A stretch of 64,000 bases of DNA, from positions 62,001-126,000 of the forward strand of contig NZ_FMDN01000003.1 in NCBI RefSeq assembly GCF_900090245.1, read 5' to 3'. The DNA comes from Micromonospora halophytica (GTDB lineage Bacteria > Actinomycetota > Actinomycetes > Mycobacteriales > Micromonosporaceae). Position numbers and translations under genes: made by a program. Position 1 is the first letter of the stretch, and every line of letters starts with the position of its first letter. This document shows positions 1-8,250 of this stretch, in pieces. Under the pieces are notes generated by a model that saw nothing but the letters and a program-made list of their open reading frames with translations, ran no database searches and had not been told where the DNA came from.

Positions 1-1
1 C

Positions 2-679
2 CTGCTGCGCACCGCGTACCTGCTGGCAGGGGACTGGGCCACCGCCGAGGACCTGCTCCAGACCGCGCTCACCAAGACGTACCTGGCCTGGAAGCGGCTC
101 GGCGGGATCGAGGCCGTCGAGCCGTACGCCCGGCGGGTCATGGTCAACACCTCCACCAGCTGGTGGCGGCGGCGCTGGCACGGTGAACGCCCCACCGAGG
201 TGCTGCCCGAGCGGGCCGGCGTCGACGAGATCGCGCAGCAGCTCGACCGGGACGTGCTCTGGCGGCACCTGAGCGCGCTGCCCTCCCGGCAGCGGGCGGT
301 GCTGGTGCTCCGTTTCTACGAGGACATGTCCGAGGCGCAGACCGCCGCCCTGCTGGAGATCTCGCCGGGCACGGTGAAGAGCCAGACCTCCCGGGCGCTG
401 GCCACGCTGCGCCGCCGGCTCGGCGAGGAGGCGGCCCTGGAACTGCCGGACGAGCGGCAGGCGACGGCCCGGACGCCGCCCCCGGCCACGGAACGCTCCC
501 GGGCGCGGTCGAGCGCACCGGCCGTACCGGCGGAGACGCGGCGGCCGAGCCGCCCGGCCACCGACGGCGGGCGGAGCACGCCCACGCCGGTCCAGACCCA
601 CGGCGGGCGGCCCGTCGGCGTGCCGCCGGTCGGCGCCGGCCGGACCCGACCCGCGGCGGTCGGCGGGGAGTCACGATGA
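2..679 (+). CDS. SigE-family ECF RNA polymerase sigma factor (5' end outside window)
   Basis: The reading frame is open from the first base, so the N-terminus lies outside the window. The visible part begins inside sigma region 2 (LLRTAYLLAGDWATAEDLLQ) and continues through the linker into a clear region 4 (LPSRQRAVLVLRFYEDMSEA, then an HTH around SPGTVKSQTSRALATLRRRL). This pattern is typical of the actinobacterial SigE-like ECF subfamily. After region 4 there is an unusually long Pro/Arg/Ala-rich tail of roughly 80 residues with no recognisable domain. Its stop codon overlaps the next start in an ATGA arrangement, so the two proteins are translationally coupled. The downstream partner is a single-pass membrane protein, suggesting (inference) a sigma/regulator pair. 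Confidence 0.85.
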   Translation: MLRTAYLLAGDWATAEDLLQTALTKTYLAWKRLGGIEAVEPYARRVMVNTSTSWWRRRWHGERPTEVLPERAGVDEIAQQLDRDVLWRHLSALPSRQRAVLVLRFYEDMSEAQTAALLEISPGTVKSQTSRALATLRRRLGEEAALELPDERQATARTPPPATERSRARSSAPAVPAETRRPSRPATDGGRSTPTPVQTHGGRPVGVPPVGAGRTRPAAVGGESR

Positions 680-1914
680 CGTCCACCCCCGCCCGGGCGG
701 ACAACCAGACCGGCGGCCCGGAGCGTTCCACAGCTGTGACGCGGGACGACCTGGAAGGTGCGCTGCGGGAGACCCTCTCCCGCCGGGTCGCCGCGCCCCC
801 GCCGTTGGCCGTCGATCCGGCGGGGCTGGCGATCCGGCAGGCCCGGCGCATCCGACGCCGGCGCACGCTCACCGGGATCGGCCTCGCCGTGGTCGCCACC
901 TCGGCGCTCACCGCCGGGATGGCCCAGCTCGGCGACCACCCCGGCCGGGTCACCAGCCCCGTCGTGGTGCTCGGCGGTCCGACCGTCGCCGCCTCCTGGC
1001 CGGTCGCCCCCGCGCCCGACTCCCCGCCCGCCGACGGCCAGGCGGAACTTGTCGTCGGCGGCGCCCTCGTCACCGCCGACGGGAAACGGCACGACCTGGG
1101 CCTCGGCCCGGTGGAGCGGGCCCAGCGACTGCCCGACCGCGGCGGCTGGCTGGTGGTCTCCGCGCCAACCCCGGGCGGCCGCACCCTGTGGGTCGTTCCC
1201 CCCGGCGAGTCGCCACATGTGCTGCTGGCCGGCGCGGAGGAGATCGCCCTGACCACGGACGGGCGGCGGGTGGCCTGGCGCGACGGCGACGGCCTCTTCG
1301 TGGCCGGCCTCGTCGGGCGGCAGCTCGTCGCCGCCACCGGCACCCCCGCCGCGGCCGGCGCGGTGCCGGTCCGCTTCGTCGGCGACCGCCTGCTGGTGCG
1401 CGCCCGCGACGGGGGGCACCTGCTCTGGCAGCCGGCCCCGGGGCCGCTGCCCGCCGGTGACCGGGGCGTCCTCGACGTCTACGGCGTGCTGCCCGACGGC
1501 CGGCTCGCCGCCCGGGTGCCCGCCGCCGACGCCCGCCGGTCCTGCCTGGCCCTGCTCGACCCGGTGACGCTCGACCCGGGCCGCACCGGCTGCGGGCCCG
1601 CCCTGACCGACGACGGCCTCGGCGCGGTCTCCGCCGACGGCCGCTGGCTGCTGGTCAACGGCCGTACCGGCAGCACGGGCGCTGCCCTGCTGGTCGACCT
1701 GGCCAGCCCGGGCCTCACCGTCCGGACCGCCGGTCCGGTCGTCAGCGGCGCGGTGGCGTGGACCGGCTCGACCGTCGCCACCTACGTCGACCGGGGCGGG
1801 GCGTTGACCCGGGTCCGGCCCGACCGCACGGTGGCCGGGGAACGCGCCTCCTCGACCCTGCTGAGCGGCGTCACCGCCGGGGACGGGCCGGTCGTGGTCA
1901 CCGGCGGCTCCTGA
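676..1914 (+). CDS. Membrane-anchored protein coupled to the sigma factor, possible anti-sigma partner
   Basis: 412 aa. Residues 1-55 are a soluble, probably cytoplasmic segment (REDLEGALRETLSRRVAAPP-like), followed by a basic stretch RRIRRRR and one hydrophobic helix at about 62-82. The remaining 320 residues would be extracytoplasmic and are rich in short beta-type repeats with Gly/Asp turns (DGRRVAWRDGDGLFVAGLVG, SADGRWLLVNG), compatible with a beta-propeller. The ATGA overlap with the sigma gene argues for stoichiometric production. The short N-terminal domain plus one TM is the usual layout of anti-sigma factors of SigE-like proteins, but I see no HxxxCxxC zinc motif, so the anti-sigma role is inference. 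No alternative function is recognised. Confidence 0.7.
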   Translation: MTSTPARADNQTGGPERSTAVTRDDLEGALRETLSRRVAAPPPLAVDPAGLAIRQARRIRRRRTLTGIGLAVVATSALTAGMAQLGDHPGRVTSPVVVLGGPTVAASWPVAPAPDSPPADGQAELVVGGALVTADGKRHDLGLGPVERAQRLPDRGGWLVVSAPTPGGRTLWVVPPGESPHVLLAGAEEIALTTDGRRVAWRDGDGLFVAGLVGRQLVAATGTPAAAGAVPVRFVGDRLLVRARDGGHLLWQPAPGPLPAGDRGVLDVYGVLPDGRLAARVPAADARRSCLALLDPVTLDPGRTGCGPALTDDGLGAVSADGRWLLVNGRTGSTGAALLVDLASPGLTVRTAGPVVSGAVAWTGSTVATYVDRGGALTRVRPDRTVAGERASSTLLSGVTAGDGPVVVTGGS

Positions 1915-1938
1915 GTGGCCGGAGGGTAGCGTCGGAGC

Positions 1939-2799
1939 GTGACCCCGGCGATCGACCTGCACGCCCACTCCACCGCCAGCGACGGCACGCTGACCCCGGC
2001 CGAGCTGGTGCGGGCCGCCGCCGACGCCGGCCTGCACGTCGTCGCGATCACCGACCACGACACCACCGGCGGGTGGGACGCCGCCGTGCGTGCCCTGCCG
2101 CCCGGCCTCACCCTGGTCCGTGGCGCGGAGATCTCCTGCCGGTGGCACGGCGTCGAGCCGGCGGTGCCGCTGCACCTGCTGGCGTACCTCTTCGACCCCG
2201 GCCACCCGGAGCTGGTCGACGAACTGGCCCGGGTCCGGGCCGCCCGGGAGGTGCGCGGCGAGCGGATCGTCCGGCTGCTGCAGGCCGACGGGATCGACAT
2301 CAGCTGGTCGGAGATCATCACCGCCGCCGGCGGTGGCACGGTCGGCCGTCCGCACATCGCGGCGGCGCTGATCCGGGCGGGCCTGGTCGCCAGCACCACC
2401 GAGGCGTTCGGGCCGGACTGGCTGGGCGAGCGGTACCGGCTGCCCAAGGAGGACATCGACGTCTTCCGGGCGGTCGAGCTGGTCCGGGCCGCCGGCGGCG
2501 TACCGGTCTTCGCCCATCCCCGGGCGACCCGGCGGGGACGGATCGTGCCGGACGAGCTGATCGTCGCGCTGGCCGCCGCCGGGCTGGCCGGCCTGGAGGC
2601 CGACCACGAGGACCACTCCCCAGCCGAGGCCGCGCACGTACGCGCCCTCGCCGCCGAGCTGGGCCTGCTGGTCACCGGCTCGTCCGACTTCCACGGCACG
2701 CACAAGAGCGTCCGGCTCGGCGCGCACACCACCGCCGTCGAGGCGTACGAGAGGATCGTCGCGCAGGCGCACGGGGTGACGCCGGTCGCTTCCGGCTGA
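1939..2799 (+). CDS. PHP domain phosphoesterase (YciV / 3',5'-nucleoside bisphosphate phosphatase-like)
   Basis: 286 aa, GTG start. The N-terminus carries the PHP metal-binding signature IDLHAHSTASDG, followed by ITDHDTTGGW and a conserved RGAEISC block; late histidines (FAHPRATRRG, SSDFHGTHKS) complete the set of metal ligands expected for this family. The length and motif order fit stand-alone PHP phosphatases such as YciV/RNase AM, which remove phosphate from 3',5'-bisphosphorylated nucleotides or trim short RNAs. The exact substrate is not determined by sequence. It stands as a monocistronic or loosely linked gene between the sigma pair and marC. Confidence 0.85.
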   Translation: MTPAIDLHAHSTASDGTLTPAELVRAAADAGLHVVAITDHDTTGGWDAAVRALPPGLTLVRGAEISCRWHGVEPAVPLHLLAYLFDPGHPELVDELARVRAAREVRGERIVRLLQADGIDISWSEIITAAGGGTVGRPHIAAALIRAGLVASTTEAFGPDWLGERYRLPKEDIDVFRAVELVRAAGGVPVFAHPRATRRGRIVPDELIVALAAAGLAGLEADHEDHSPAEAAHVRALAAELGLLVTGSSDFHGTHKSVRLGAHTTAVEAYERIVAQAHGVTPVASG

Positions 2800-2839
2800 T
2801 CCGCGTTTCCGCCTCCAGCGGCGCGGCTACCTTTACCCG

Positions 2840-3454
2840 GTGGATCTCAAGCTCTTCGGCGAGGTCTTCGTGACCCTGCTGGTCATCGTCGACCCGCCGG
2901 GCATGATGCCGATCTTCCTCGCCCTGACCGGCCCGCTGACCGCCCGTGACCGCCATCGGGCCGCCTGGCAGGCCGTCGCGCTGGCGCTCGGCGTCATCGT
3001 GGTCTTCGCGGTGGCGGGCCAGACACTCCTCGACTACCTGCACGTGGACCTGCCGGCGTTGCAGGCGGCCGGCGGCCTGCTGCTGGTGCTGGTCGCGTTG
3101 GAGCTGCTCACCGGCAAGGCGGACGACCCCAGCCAGCAGGTCACCTCGAACATCGCCCTGGTGCCGCTCGGCACTCCGCTGCTGGCCGGGCCCGGCGCGA
3201 TCGTGGCGACCATGCTCTTCGTGCAGCAGGCCGACGGGGCGGGGCAGTTCTCCGCCATCGCCGCCGCGATCGTCGCGGTGATGCTCGCGGTCTGGGTCGT
3301 GCTGCGTTTCTCCGGCGGGATCGTCAAGGTCCTGCGCCCCGGCGGCATCGAGGTGCTGACCCGGATCGCCGGTCTGCTGCTGGCCGCGATCGCCGTACAG
3401 CTCATCGCCGACGCCATCGCCGCCTTCGTCACCCAGTACGCCAACATGGGCTGA
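2840..3454 (+). CDS. MarC family integral membrane protein
   Basis: 204 aa, GTG start. Six hydrophobic segments are visible, with the family's typical opening (LKLFGEVFVTLLVIVDPPGM) and central PLGTPLLAGPGAIVATMLFV block. MarC/UPF0056 proteins are six-helix inner-membrane proteins of unresolved transport function; the name comes from the mar locus, but a role in drug resistance was not supported. Nothing in the surrounding genes points to a substrate. Confidence 0.88.
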   Translation: MDLKLFGEVFVTLLVIVDPPGMMPIFLALTGPLTARDRHRAAWQAVALALGVIVVFAVAGQTLLDYLHVDLPALQAAGGLLLVLVALELLTGKADDPSQQVTSNIALVPLGTPLLAGPGAIVATMLFVQQADGAGQFSAIAAAIVAVMLAVWVVLRFSGGIVKVLRPGGIEVLTRIAGLLLAAIAVQLIADAIAAFVTQYANMG

Positions 3455-3501
3455 GCCGTGCCGGTGCGGGGCTGTCGTACGCGAGTGGCAGGATCGGTCC
3501 C

Positions 3502-4392
3502 GTGCGAGCGCCCCGTCCCCGGTCCGGCCAACCCGAGCAGCTCGGCTTCGAGGGCATGCCGGAGCGGCTCTTCGTCTGTACCCCCAGCAAACTCGGGACG
3601 TACGAGGACTGTCCCCGCCGCTACCGATACTCCTACGTCGACCGCCCCGCCCCGCCCAAGGGGCCACCGTGGGCGCACAACTCCCTCGGCGCCAGCGTCC
3701 ACACCGCACTGAAGAACTGGTACGCGCTCACCCCCGACCGGCGTCGGCCCGAAGCTCTCGCCGGTCTGCTGAAGGGCACCTGGGTGCGTGAGGGCTACCG
3801 GGACGACGAGCAGGAGCGCGAGGCGTACCGGCGGGCGCTCGGCTGGCTGGAGGCGTACGTCGAGACGCTGGAGCCGGGCGTCGACCCGCTCGGCGTCGAG
3901 CGGGTGGTGGCGGTGAAGACGGCGGTGCTGGCCTTCAACGGCCGCGCCGACCGGATCGACTCCCGTCCCGGCCCGGACGGGCCGGAGCTGGTCATCGTCG
4001 ACTACAAGACCGGCCGCACCGGGCTCGACGGCGACGACGCGCGCGGCTCGCAGGCGCTGGCGCTCTACGCGTACGCCGCCGAGCGGACGTTCCGCCGGCC
4101 GTGCCGCCGGGTGGAGCTGCACCACCTGCCCACCGGGACGGTCGCCGCGCACGAGCACACCGCCGACTCCCTGGCCCGGCAGCTCACCCGCGCCGAGGAC
4201 ACCGCCCGCGACATCATGGCCGCCGAACGCGCGGTCGCCGACGGCGGCGACCCCGACGAGGCGTTCCCGACCGTCGCCGGCCCGCGCTGCGGCTGGTGCG
4301 ACTACCGCCGGGCCTGCCCGACGGGCGCGCAGACCCCGGGCCGGGAACCCTGGGCGGCCATGGACCGCCCGACCACGCCGACCGGCGACTGA
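3502..4392 (+). CDS. RecB-family PD-(D/E)XK exonuclease with C-terminal cysteine cluster
   Basis: 296 aa, GTG start. The catalytic core is visible as FNGRADRIDS and LVIVDYKTGR, giving the D...(D/E)xK active site of RecB/Cas4-like nucleases. One Cys near the N-terminus (YEDCPRRYRYSYV) and three near the C-terminus (CGWCDYRRACP) form the four-cysteine arrangement used by AddB- and Cas4-type proteins to hold a 4Fe-4S cluster. There is no helicase domain and no cas gene nearby, so this is a stand-alone PDDEXK nuclease widespread in actinobacteria, presumably for DNA repair or processing. The biological substrate is unknown. Confidence 0.85.
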   Translation: MRAPRPRSGQPEQLGFEGMPERLFVCTPSKLGTYEDCPRRYRYSYVDRPAPPKGPPWAHNSLGASVHTALKNWYALTPDRRRPEALAGLLKGTWVREGYRDDEQEREAYRRALGWLEAYVETLEPGVDPLGVERVVAVKTAVLAFNGRADRIDSRPGPDGPELVIVDYKTGRTGLDGDDARGSQALALYAYAAERTFRRPCRRVELHHLPTGTVAAHEHTADSLARQLTRAEDTARDIMAAERAVADGGDPDEAFPTVAGPRCGWCDYRRACPTGAQTPGREPWAAMDRPTTPTGD

Positions 4393-4414
4393 CCCGCGCC
4401 GGCCCGCCGAGCGG

Positions 4415-5272
4415 TCAGCCGGCGGTGGCGGTGAAGCGGGCGGCCCGCTCCTTGGCGGCCTGCTGCAACGGCCCCTCCCGCCAGTTGCGCGGCAGCGCGG
4501 CCAGCACCAGCCGCAGCGCGCGGACGCTCAGATCGGCGGAGAGCGCGGTGGTGGGCAACCCCAGGCCGCCGTACAACCGCAGGGCCCAGGGCGGCAGCAG
4601 CCCGAGGGCGGTGCCGGCGACACCGAGGTACGCCCACCGGGGCGGCCCGAGGCTCACCCCGAGCCGGGCCGGCAGGCTCAGCTTCCACGGGATCGGCGGC
4701 GCGGTCAGGAACAACGCGGTCTCGGCCGCCTCCCTGGTCATCCGCAACTCCGGCCGGACGGCCCGGTAGTAGTCGGCCACCTCGGCCGCGCTGCCCGGCA
4801 CGTCGGCCGGGTCGAGACCCACCAGCGCGGCGGCCCGCCGCTGCTCGTCGTAGTAGCCGTCCACCTCGGCGTCGGTCAGGGACAGCCCGGCCCGGCGGGC
4901 GGTGCTCACGAACGACTCCACCTCGGTGACGTGCACCCAGCGCAGCAGGTCCGGCTCGTCGATCCGGAACTCCTCGCCGGTGGCCGGGTCGGTGGCGCGC
5001 ATCCGGGCGTGCAGGATGCGCAGCCGCCGGCCGGCCGCCTCCGCCTCGGCGGTGGTGCCGTAGATGACGGTGCCGACGTACGTGGCGGTGCGGACCAGCC
5101 GGCCCCAGGCGTCCGCGCGGTAGTTGCTGTTCTGCGCCACCCCGGCCATCGCCCGGGGATGCAGCGCCTGGAGGTAGAGCGAGCGCAGGCCGGCGACGAT
5201 CAGGACCGGTTCGTCGTGCACCTTCCAGGTGACCGATCCGGGACCGAAGAGGCCGAGGTCGTCGGTGTCCAC
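4415..5272 (-). CDS. Oxygenase MpaB family protein (DUF2236)
   Basis: 285 aa from a GTG start that begins just before the conserved DLGLFGPGSVTWKVH motif; the frame stays open farther upstream but that part has no family similarity. Diagnostic features are the HPRAMAGVAQNS block after the first helix, RTATYVGTVIYG, and the W-H-V-T-E-V-E-S-F segment, which supply the histidines of the haem-binding latex-clearing/MpaB-type fold. Family members include rubber oxygenase Lcp relatives and MpaB; most actinobacterial copies have no known substrate. It lies 77 bp downstream of the fur-type gene on the same strand. Confidence 0.8.
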   Translation of the reverse strand: MDTDDLGLFGPGSVTWKVHDEPVLIVAGLRSLYLQALHPRAMAGVAQNSNYRADAWGRLVRTATYVGTVIYGTTAEAEAAGRRLRILHARMRATDPATGEEFRIDEPDLLRWVHVTEVESFVSTARRAGLSLTDAEVDGYYDEQRRAAALVGLDPADVPGSAAEVADYYRAVRPELRMTREAAETALFLTAPPIPWKLSLPARLGVSLGPPRWAYLGVAGTALGLLPPWALRLYGGLGLPTTALSADLSVRALRLVLAALPRNWREGPLQQAAKERAARFTATAG

Positions 5273-5349
5273 CGCCCAAGAGTGCCACGCGCGCCGTCCG
5301 CCGGCCCGGGACTGCGGTGAGTGGACCGGGCGCGGCCGGGCCGCCGCCG

Positions 5350-5778
5350 TCAGACGTCGGCGGAGCGCCGGGCCTGGCAGGTGGGGCAGAGGCCCCAGAA
5401 GGTCACTTCCGCCTCGTCGACCTCGAAGCCGTGGGCGATGTTCGGATCGAGGCAGGGGGCGCCGCCGACGGCGCAGTCGACGTCGGCGATGTGGCCGCAG
5501 CCCCGGCACACCACATGGTGGTGGTTGTCGCCGGTCCGGGCTTCGTACCGGGCGGGGCTGCCCGCCGGCTCGATCCGACGGGCCAGGTCGGCGCGGGACA
5601 GCGCGCCGAGGACGTCGTACACGGCCTGGGTGGAGACGGAGTCGAGGCGCTCCCGTACCCGGCGGGTGATCTCGTCGACCTCCAGGTGCCCACCGGCGGC
5701 GAGCACGTCCAGCACGGCGAGGCGCGGCCGGGTGACCCGCAGGCCCCTCGACCGGAGCAGTTCCTCGCCACCTGACAT
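5350..5778 (-). CDS. Fur family metal- or peroxide-responsive repressor
   Basis: 142 aa, ATG start. The N-terminal winged helix contains VSTQAVYDVLGALSRADLAR, followed by the metal-binding dimerisation domain with HHHVVCRGCGHIADVDC and a second pair of cysteines (LCPTCQ), a structural zinc site. The recognition helix wording is closest to actinobacterial FurA/CatR, which sense peroxide with iron, but no katG or catalase gene is adjacent, so the physiological signal is open. It is transcribed toward the MpaB-like gene and could share its transcript. Confidence 0.85.
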   Translation of the reverse strand: MSGGEELLRSRGLRVTRPRLAVLDVLAAGGHLEVDEITRRVRERLDSVSTQAVYDVLGALSRADLARRIEPAGSPARYEARTGDNHHHVVCRGCGHIADVDCAVGGAPCLDPNIAHGFEVDEAEVTFWGLCPTCQARRSADV

Positions 5779-5976
5779 GCAGCAATGACAGCACGCTGAC
5801 CACGGGGCGACAAGCGAACCCGGCGGCGCGTGGCCCCGGACACAGCGCAGGTGGCGGCGCGATCCGGGGTTGAACCACCGCGCCGCCCGCCGCGTGTACC
5901 CGACCGAGAGCGCCGTGAGGGGTATGGATGGTCGTACGCTTCTGCGGCGGATCCGCGTCGATCGTCGGAGGTGTCG

Positions 5977-6459
5977 GTGTTCAAGGAGATCAACGGTCTG
6001 CCCGGGCACATCCTGGTGATCCATGCGGCGGTGGTGTTCGTCCCGCTGCTGGCGCTGCTCGCCTCCGCGTACGGGCTGGTGCCGCGCTGGCGGCCCCGGC
6101 TGGGCTGGGCGGTGGCGATCCTCGCCGTGGTGACCCCGGCGATCACCTGGGTGGCGACCGAGTCCGGCGAGGCGTTCGAGGAGTTCCTGGAGGGCAAGGG
6201 CTACCCGGCGGGGCTGCTCGCCAAGATCGAGGAGCACTCGGAGTACGGCGAGACGACCCTCTGGTTCACCGTGGGGCTGGCCGTGGCGGCGCTCCTGCTG
6301 CTGGCGCTGACCAGCGGTCGGATCCGCACGCCGCGCCTGCCGTCCTGGGTCAACTGGCTGCTCACCGGGGTGATCGTGGTGCTGGCCGGGTTCGCCCTGG
6401 TCTACGTCACCCTGACCGGTGACACGGGTGCCGCGTCGGTCTGGGGCAACACGCTCTGA
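5977..6459 (+). CDS. DUF2231 domain membrane protein
   Basis: 160 aa. A GGAGG Shine-Dalgarno at 5967-5971 sits five bases before the GTG at 5977, so I place the start there rather than at the GTG six bases earlier or any upstream start. The protein opens with FKEINGLPGHILVIHAAVVF, the hallmark of DUF2231, and has four hydrophobic helices with an acidic loop (ESGEAFEEFLEGKG) between helices two and three. The family is found in many bacteria, often beside cytochromes or iron genes, with no defined activity. It ends 19 bp before a convergent gene. Confidence 0.8.
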   Translation: MFKEINGLPGHILVIHAAVVFVPLLALLASAYGLVPRWRPRLGWAVAILAVVTPAITWVATESGEAFEEFLEGKGYPAGLLAKIEEHSEYGETTLWFTVGLAVAALLLLALTSGRIRTPRLPSWVNWLLTGVIVVLAGFALVYVTLTGDTGAASVWGNTL

Positions 6460-6478
6460 CCCGGCCGCCGGCCGCGGC

Positions 6479-6943
6479 TCAGAAGAGCGCCCGGGAGCAC
6501 AGCAGGCAGAGCAGGATCAGCAGCACCGTGCCGGCCACCGCGCCGACGACGTGGGTGAGCCGCTGGGCCTGCTGCTCCGCCGCGTCCATCGCCTCCATGT
6601 CCTGCGGTGGCAGGGCCCGGGGCGGGTTGGCCTGCAGACGTACCGGTGGTCGCCAGCCGGGTGGCGGCGGGGTGGTCGGCGGCGGCCCGGCGTAGCCGCC
6701 CCCGGACGGCGGGACAGGGGTGGTCGTCGCTGGTGTCGGGACGTTCGTCGGGGCCGCCCAGGGCGACGGCGAGGTGGGTGCGGCCGGCGGTGGCTCACCG
6801 ATTCCGGGGCCACCCGTGGACGCGCCCGGGGCACCGGGCCCCGGCGACGTGGTCGGAGCGGGGGCGGGGGACGTCGGCCGGACGCCCTCGGGCGGCCGCC
6901 GCCAGTAGTCGTCCTCGTGGCTGGCACCGCTGGGCGTCGTCAC
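6479..6943 (-). CDS. Proline-rich protein with C-terminal membrane anchor
   Basis: 154 aa from a GTG start. The first 105 residues are low-complexity Pro/Gly/Ser/Thr (for example PPTTPPPPGWRPP), then comes a short charged helix (PQDMEAMDAAEQQAQRL) and one C-terminal TM segment (VVGAVAGTVLLILLCLLCS). It looks like a tail-anchored protein with a long disordered cytoplasmic region. I do not recognise a family. The start is uncertain because in-frame alternatives exist just upstream. Confidence 0.6.
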   Translation of the reverse strand: MTTPSGASHEDDYWRRPPEGVRPTSPAPAPTTSPGPGAPGASTGGPGIGEPPPAAPTSPSPWAAPTNVPTPATTTPVPPSGGGYAGPPPTTPPPPGWRPPVRLQANPPRALPPQDMEAMDAAEQQAQRLTHVVGAVAGTVLLILLCLLCSRALF

Positions 6944-7088
6944 GCCGTCCGACGCTACCAACGTCACGGCAATCCCACCCCCCGACGCGCGCCACGGCTT
7001 CCCGCCCCCGACGCGCGCCACGTCGCCGGTGTTTCCGCGCGGGCCGGTGCGCACGGTCAGGACCCTGGCTGAGCTAGTCTTGCCGCTC

Positions 7089-7259
7089 GTGAGCACCCAG
7101 GAACCGGGCGTACGCGACGACGACCGCCCCGTCGACCTCAGTGAGGACTTCGTGGTGCTGCCCGAGCAGACGGTCGACGACACCGACCACGGCTGGGGTG
7201 AGCGCGGCGGTGGCAACGACGACTGGCTGCTCGCCGAGCGCCCCCCGCACTGGGACTGA
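7089..7259 (+). CDS. Small acidic hypothetical protein (56 aa)
   Basis: GTG start; 56 residues, highly acidic (DDDRPVDLSEDFVVLPEQTV) with a Trp-containing C-terminus (NDDWLLAERPPHWD). Codon use has the same strong G/C third position as neighbours, and a TAGTCT element lies about 15 bases upstream of the start, resembling a -10 box with a very short leader. An upstream in-frame ATG at 7029 would run through this element and is less likely. No domain is recognised. Confidence 0.55.
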   Translation: MSTQEPGVRDDDRPVDLSEDFVVLPEQTVDDTDHGWGERGGGNDDWLLAERPPHWD

Positions 7260-7322
7260 CCCGCCCTCCGCTCGGCTGATCCCGAGCGGCGTGCCTGCCG
7301 GATGGTGCGGAGCGCCGGCGGC

Positions 7323-7910
7323 TCAGCCCCGGACGACGACCGTGAAGCGGCTCCCCTCCGGCTGGCCCACCGTCCGCCGCGCCTGGTCCGGCCCGAGCGC
7401 CAGGTAGAGCGCCGACGAGCCGTCCCCGCTGTCGCCGCCCACCACGTCCAGCACCAGTGCCCCCGACGCCAGCGGTACCGCTTCGGCCGCCGCCGGACCG
7501 GCCGGTACGACCAGCAGGTCGACCCGCGCGCCCGGTCGGAGCACGGCGAGCGCCGCCGGCTCCGCCAACCGCACCGGTACGCCCACCGCCCCGCTCGGCA
7601 GCGGCAGGGGGCCCGGCCGGTCAGCACCGACCCCGGTGCCAGCTTCGGCCGCCGGCCCTCCCGTGAGGGCTTCACCGGTCGACCGCTCGCCCGCCTCCGT
7701 CGCCGGGGCACCGGACGCTCGGGTGGCGGCAGCGCCCGGCGGGCCGGGTGCGGCCGGGCCCGGGGCCGGGCAGCTCTCCCCGCTGTCCAGCACGAGCACG
7801 GCGAGCCCGAGCAGGGCGGCGACCAGCCCGGCCCGCAGCAGCGTCCCGCCGGTGGGCAGGCGCGGCCGGCGTACCGGTCCCAGCGAGCCGCCCGTCCGAC
7901 CGCCGGCCAC
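7323..7910 (-). CDS. SAF/CpaB-like single-pass membrane protein
   Basis: 195 aa. A GGAGG seven bases before the GTG at 7910 decides this start over longer versions. After a short basic N-terminus there is one TM helix (LLRAGLVAALLGLAVLVLD), a Gly/Pro/Ala-rich linker, and a C-terminal domain containing VPVRLAEPAALAVLRPGARV-DLLVVP, the core of the SAF/RcpC domain found in CpaB-type pilus assembly and FlgA-like proteins. In actinobacteria such a gene commonly sits beside fmdB and the 5-formyl-THF cyclo-ligase, as here. No pilus genes are present in the window, so its job is unknown. Confidence 0.65.
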   Translation of the reverse strand: MAGGRTGGSLGPVRRPRLPTGGTLLRAGLVAALLGLAVLVLDSGESCPAPGPAAPGPPGAAATRASGAPATEAGERSTGEALTGGPAAEAGTGVGADRPGPLPLPSGAVGVPVRLAEPAALAVLRPGARVDLLVVPAGPAAAEAVPLASGALVLDVVGGDSGDGSSALYLALGPDQARRTVGQPEGSRFTVVVRG

Positions 7911-8059
7911 GACACCACCTCCGCCCCGCCCGTCGGCGACTCCCACCGCGTCCGATGCCGGCCGTCGCCGTCCACCCCGACCGTGCCGGCCCCTGCCGGC
8001 TCGGATGTCCGTCCCGGACGCTAGGCGGACGGCCAGGGTGGGCGGAGCCCCGGACACCG

Positions 8060-8091
8060 GGCCTGTGGACAACCGGCGGGCCTGTGGACAA
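8060..8091. promoter_or_regulatory. Tandem DnaA-box-like repeats (two perfect TTGTCCACA, minus strand)
   Basis: The 15-base direct repeat GGGCCTGTGGACAAC occurs twice with a 19-bp period; each copy contains TGTGGACAA (8064-8072 and 8083-8091), which on the minus strand reads TTGTCCACA, the preferred DnaA box of Streptomyces and relatives. The pair lies in the 340-bp gap (7911-8250) between the SAF-like gene and fmdB, which otherwise holds the fmdB terminator and no gene. Function is inferred only from the match. Confidence 0.4.
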
Positions 8092-8203
8092 CTCCCCTCG
8101 GAGTGGGGGATGTGCTATGCGCTGTCCGGTCCGGTGCAGGGCACGTCGAACGGGCCACGCCGTTCACCCCGGCCGTGCGCCGGGGAGCCGGCGGCGCACG
8201 CCG

Positions 8204-8235
8204 AAGCCCCTGCGGCCTTCAGGCGGCAGGGGCTT
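8204..8235 (-). terminator. Hairpin terminator downstream of the FmdB gene
   Basis: Arms AAGCCCCTGC (8204-8213) and GCAGGGGCTT (8226-8235) form a 10-bp GC-rich stem with a 12-base loop, 15 bp beyond the fmdB stop codon. No T-run follows, as is usual in such GC-rich genomes. Confidence 0.6.
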
Positions 8236-8250
8236 TCGGCGGAGCGACGG

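Noticed and set aside
316..2772. An 818-codon minus-strand open frame across the sigma, membrane and PHP genes
   Set aside because: Low-complexity Gly/Arg/Asp composition with no domain; it is the antisense shadow of well-supported plus-strand genes, as expected in very GC-rich DNA.
3502..4392. Cas4 identity for the RecB-like nuclease
   Set aside because: Four cysteines and PDDEXK fit Cas4, but there are no cas genes or repeats nearby and such stand-alone nucleases are common in actinobacteria.
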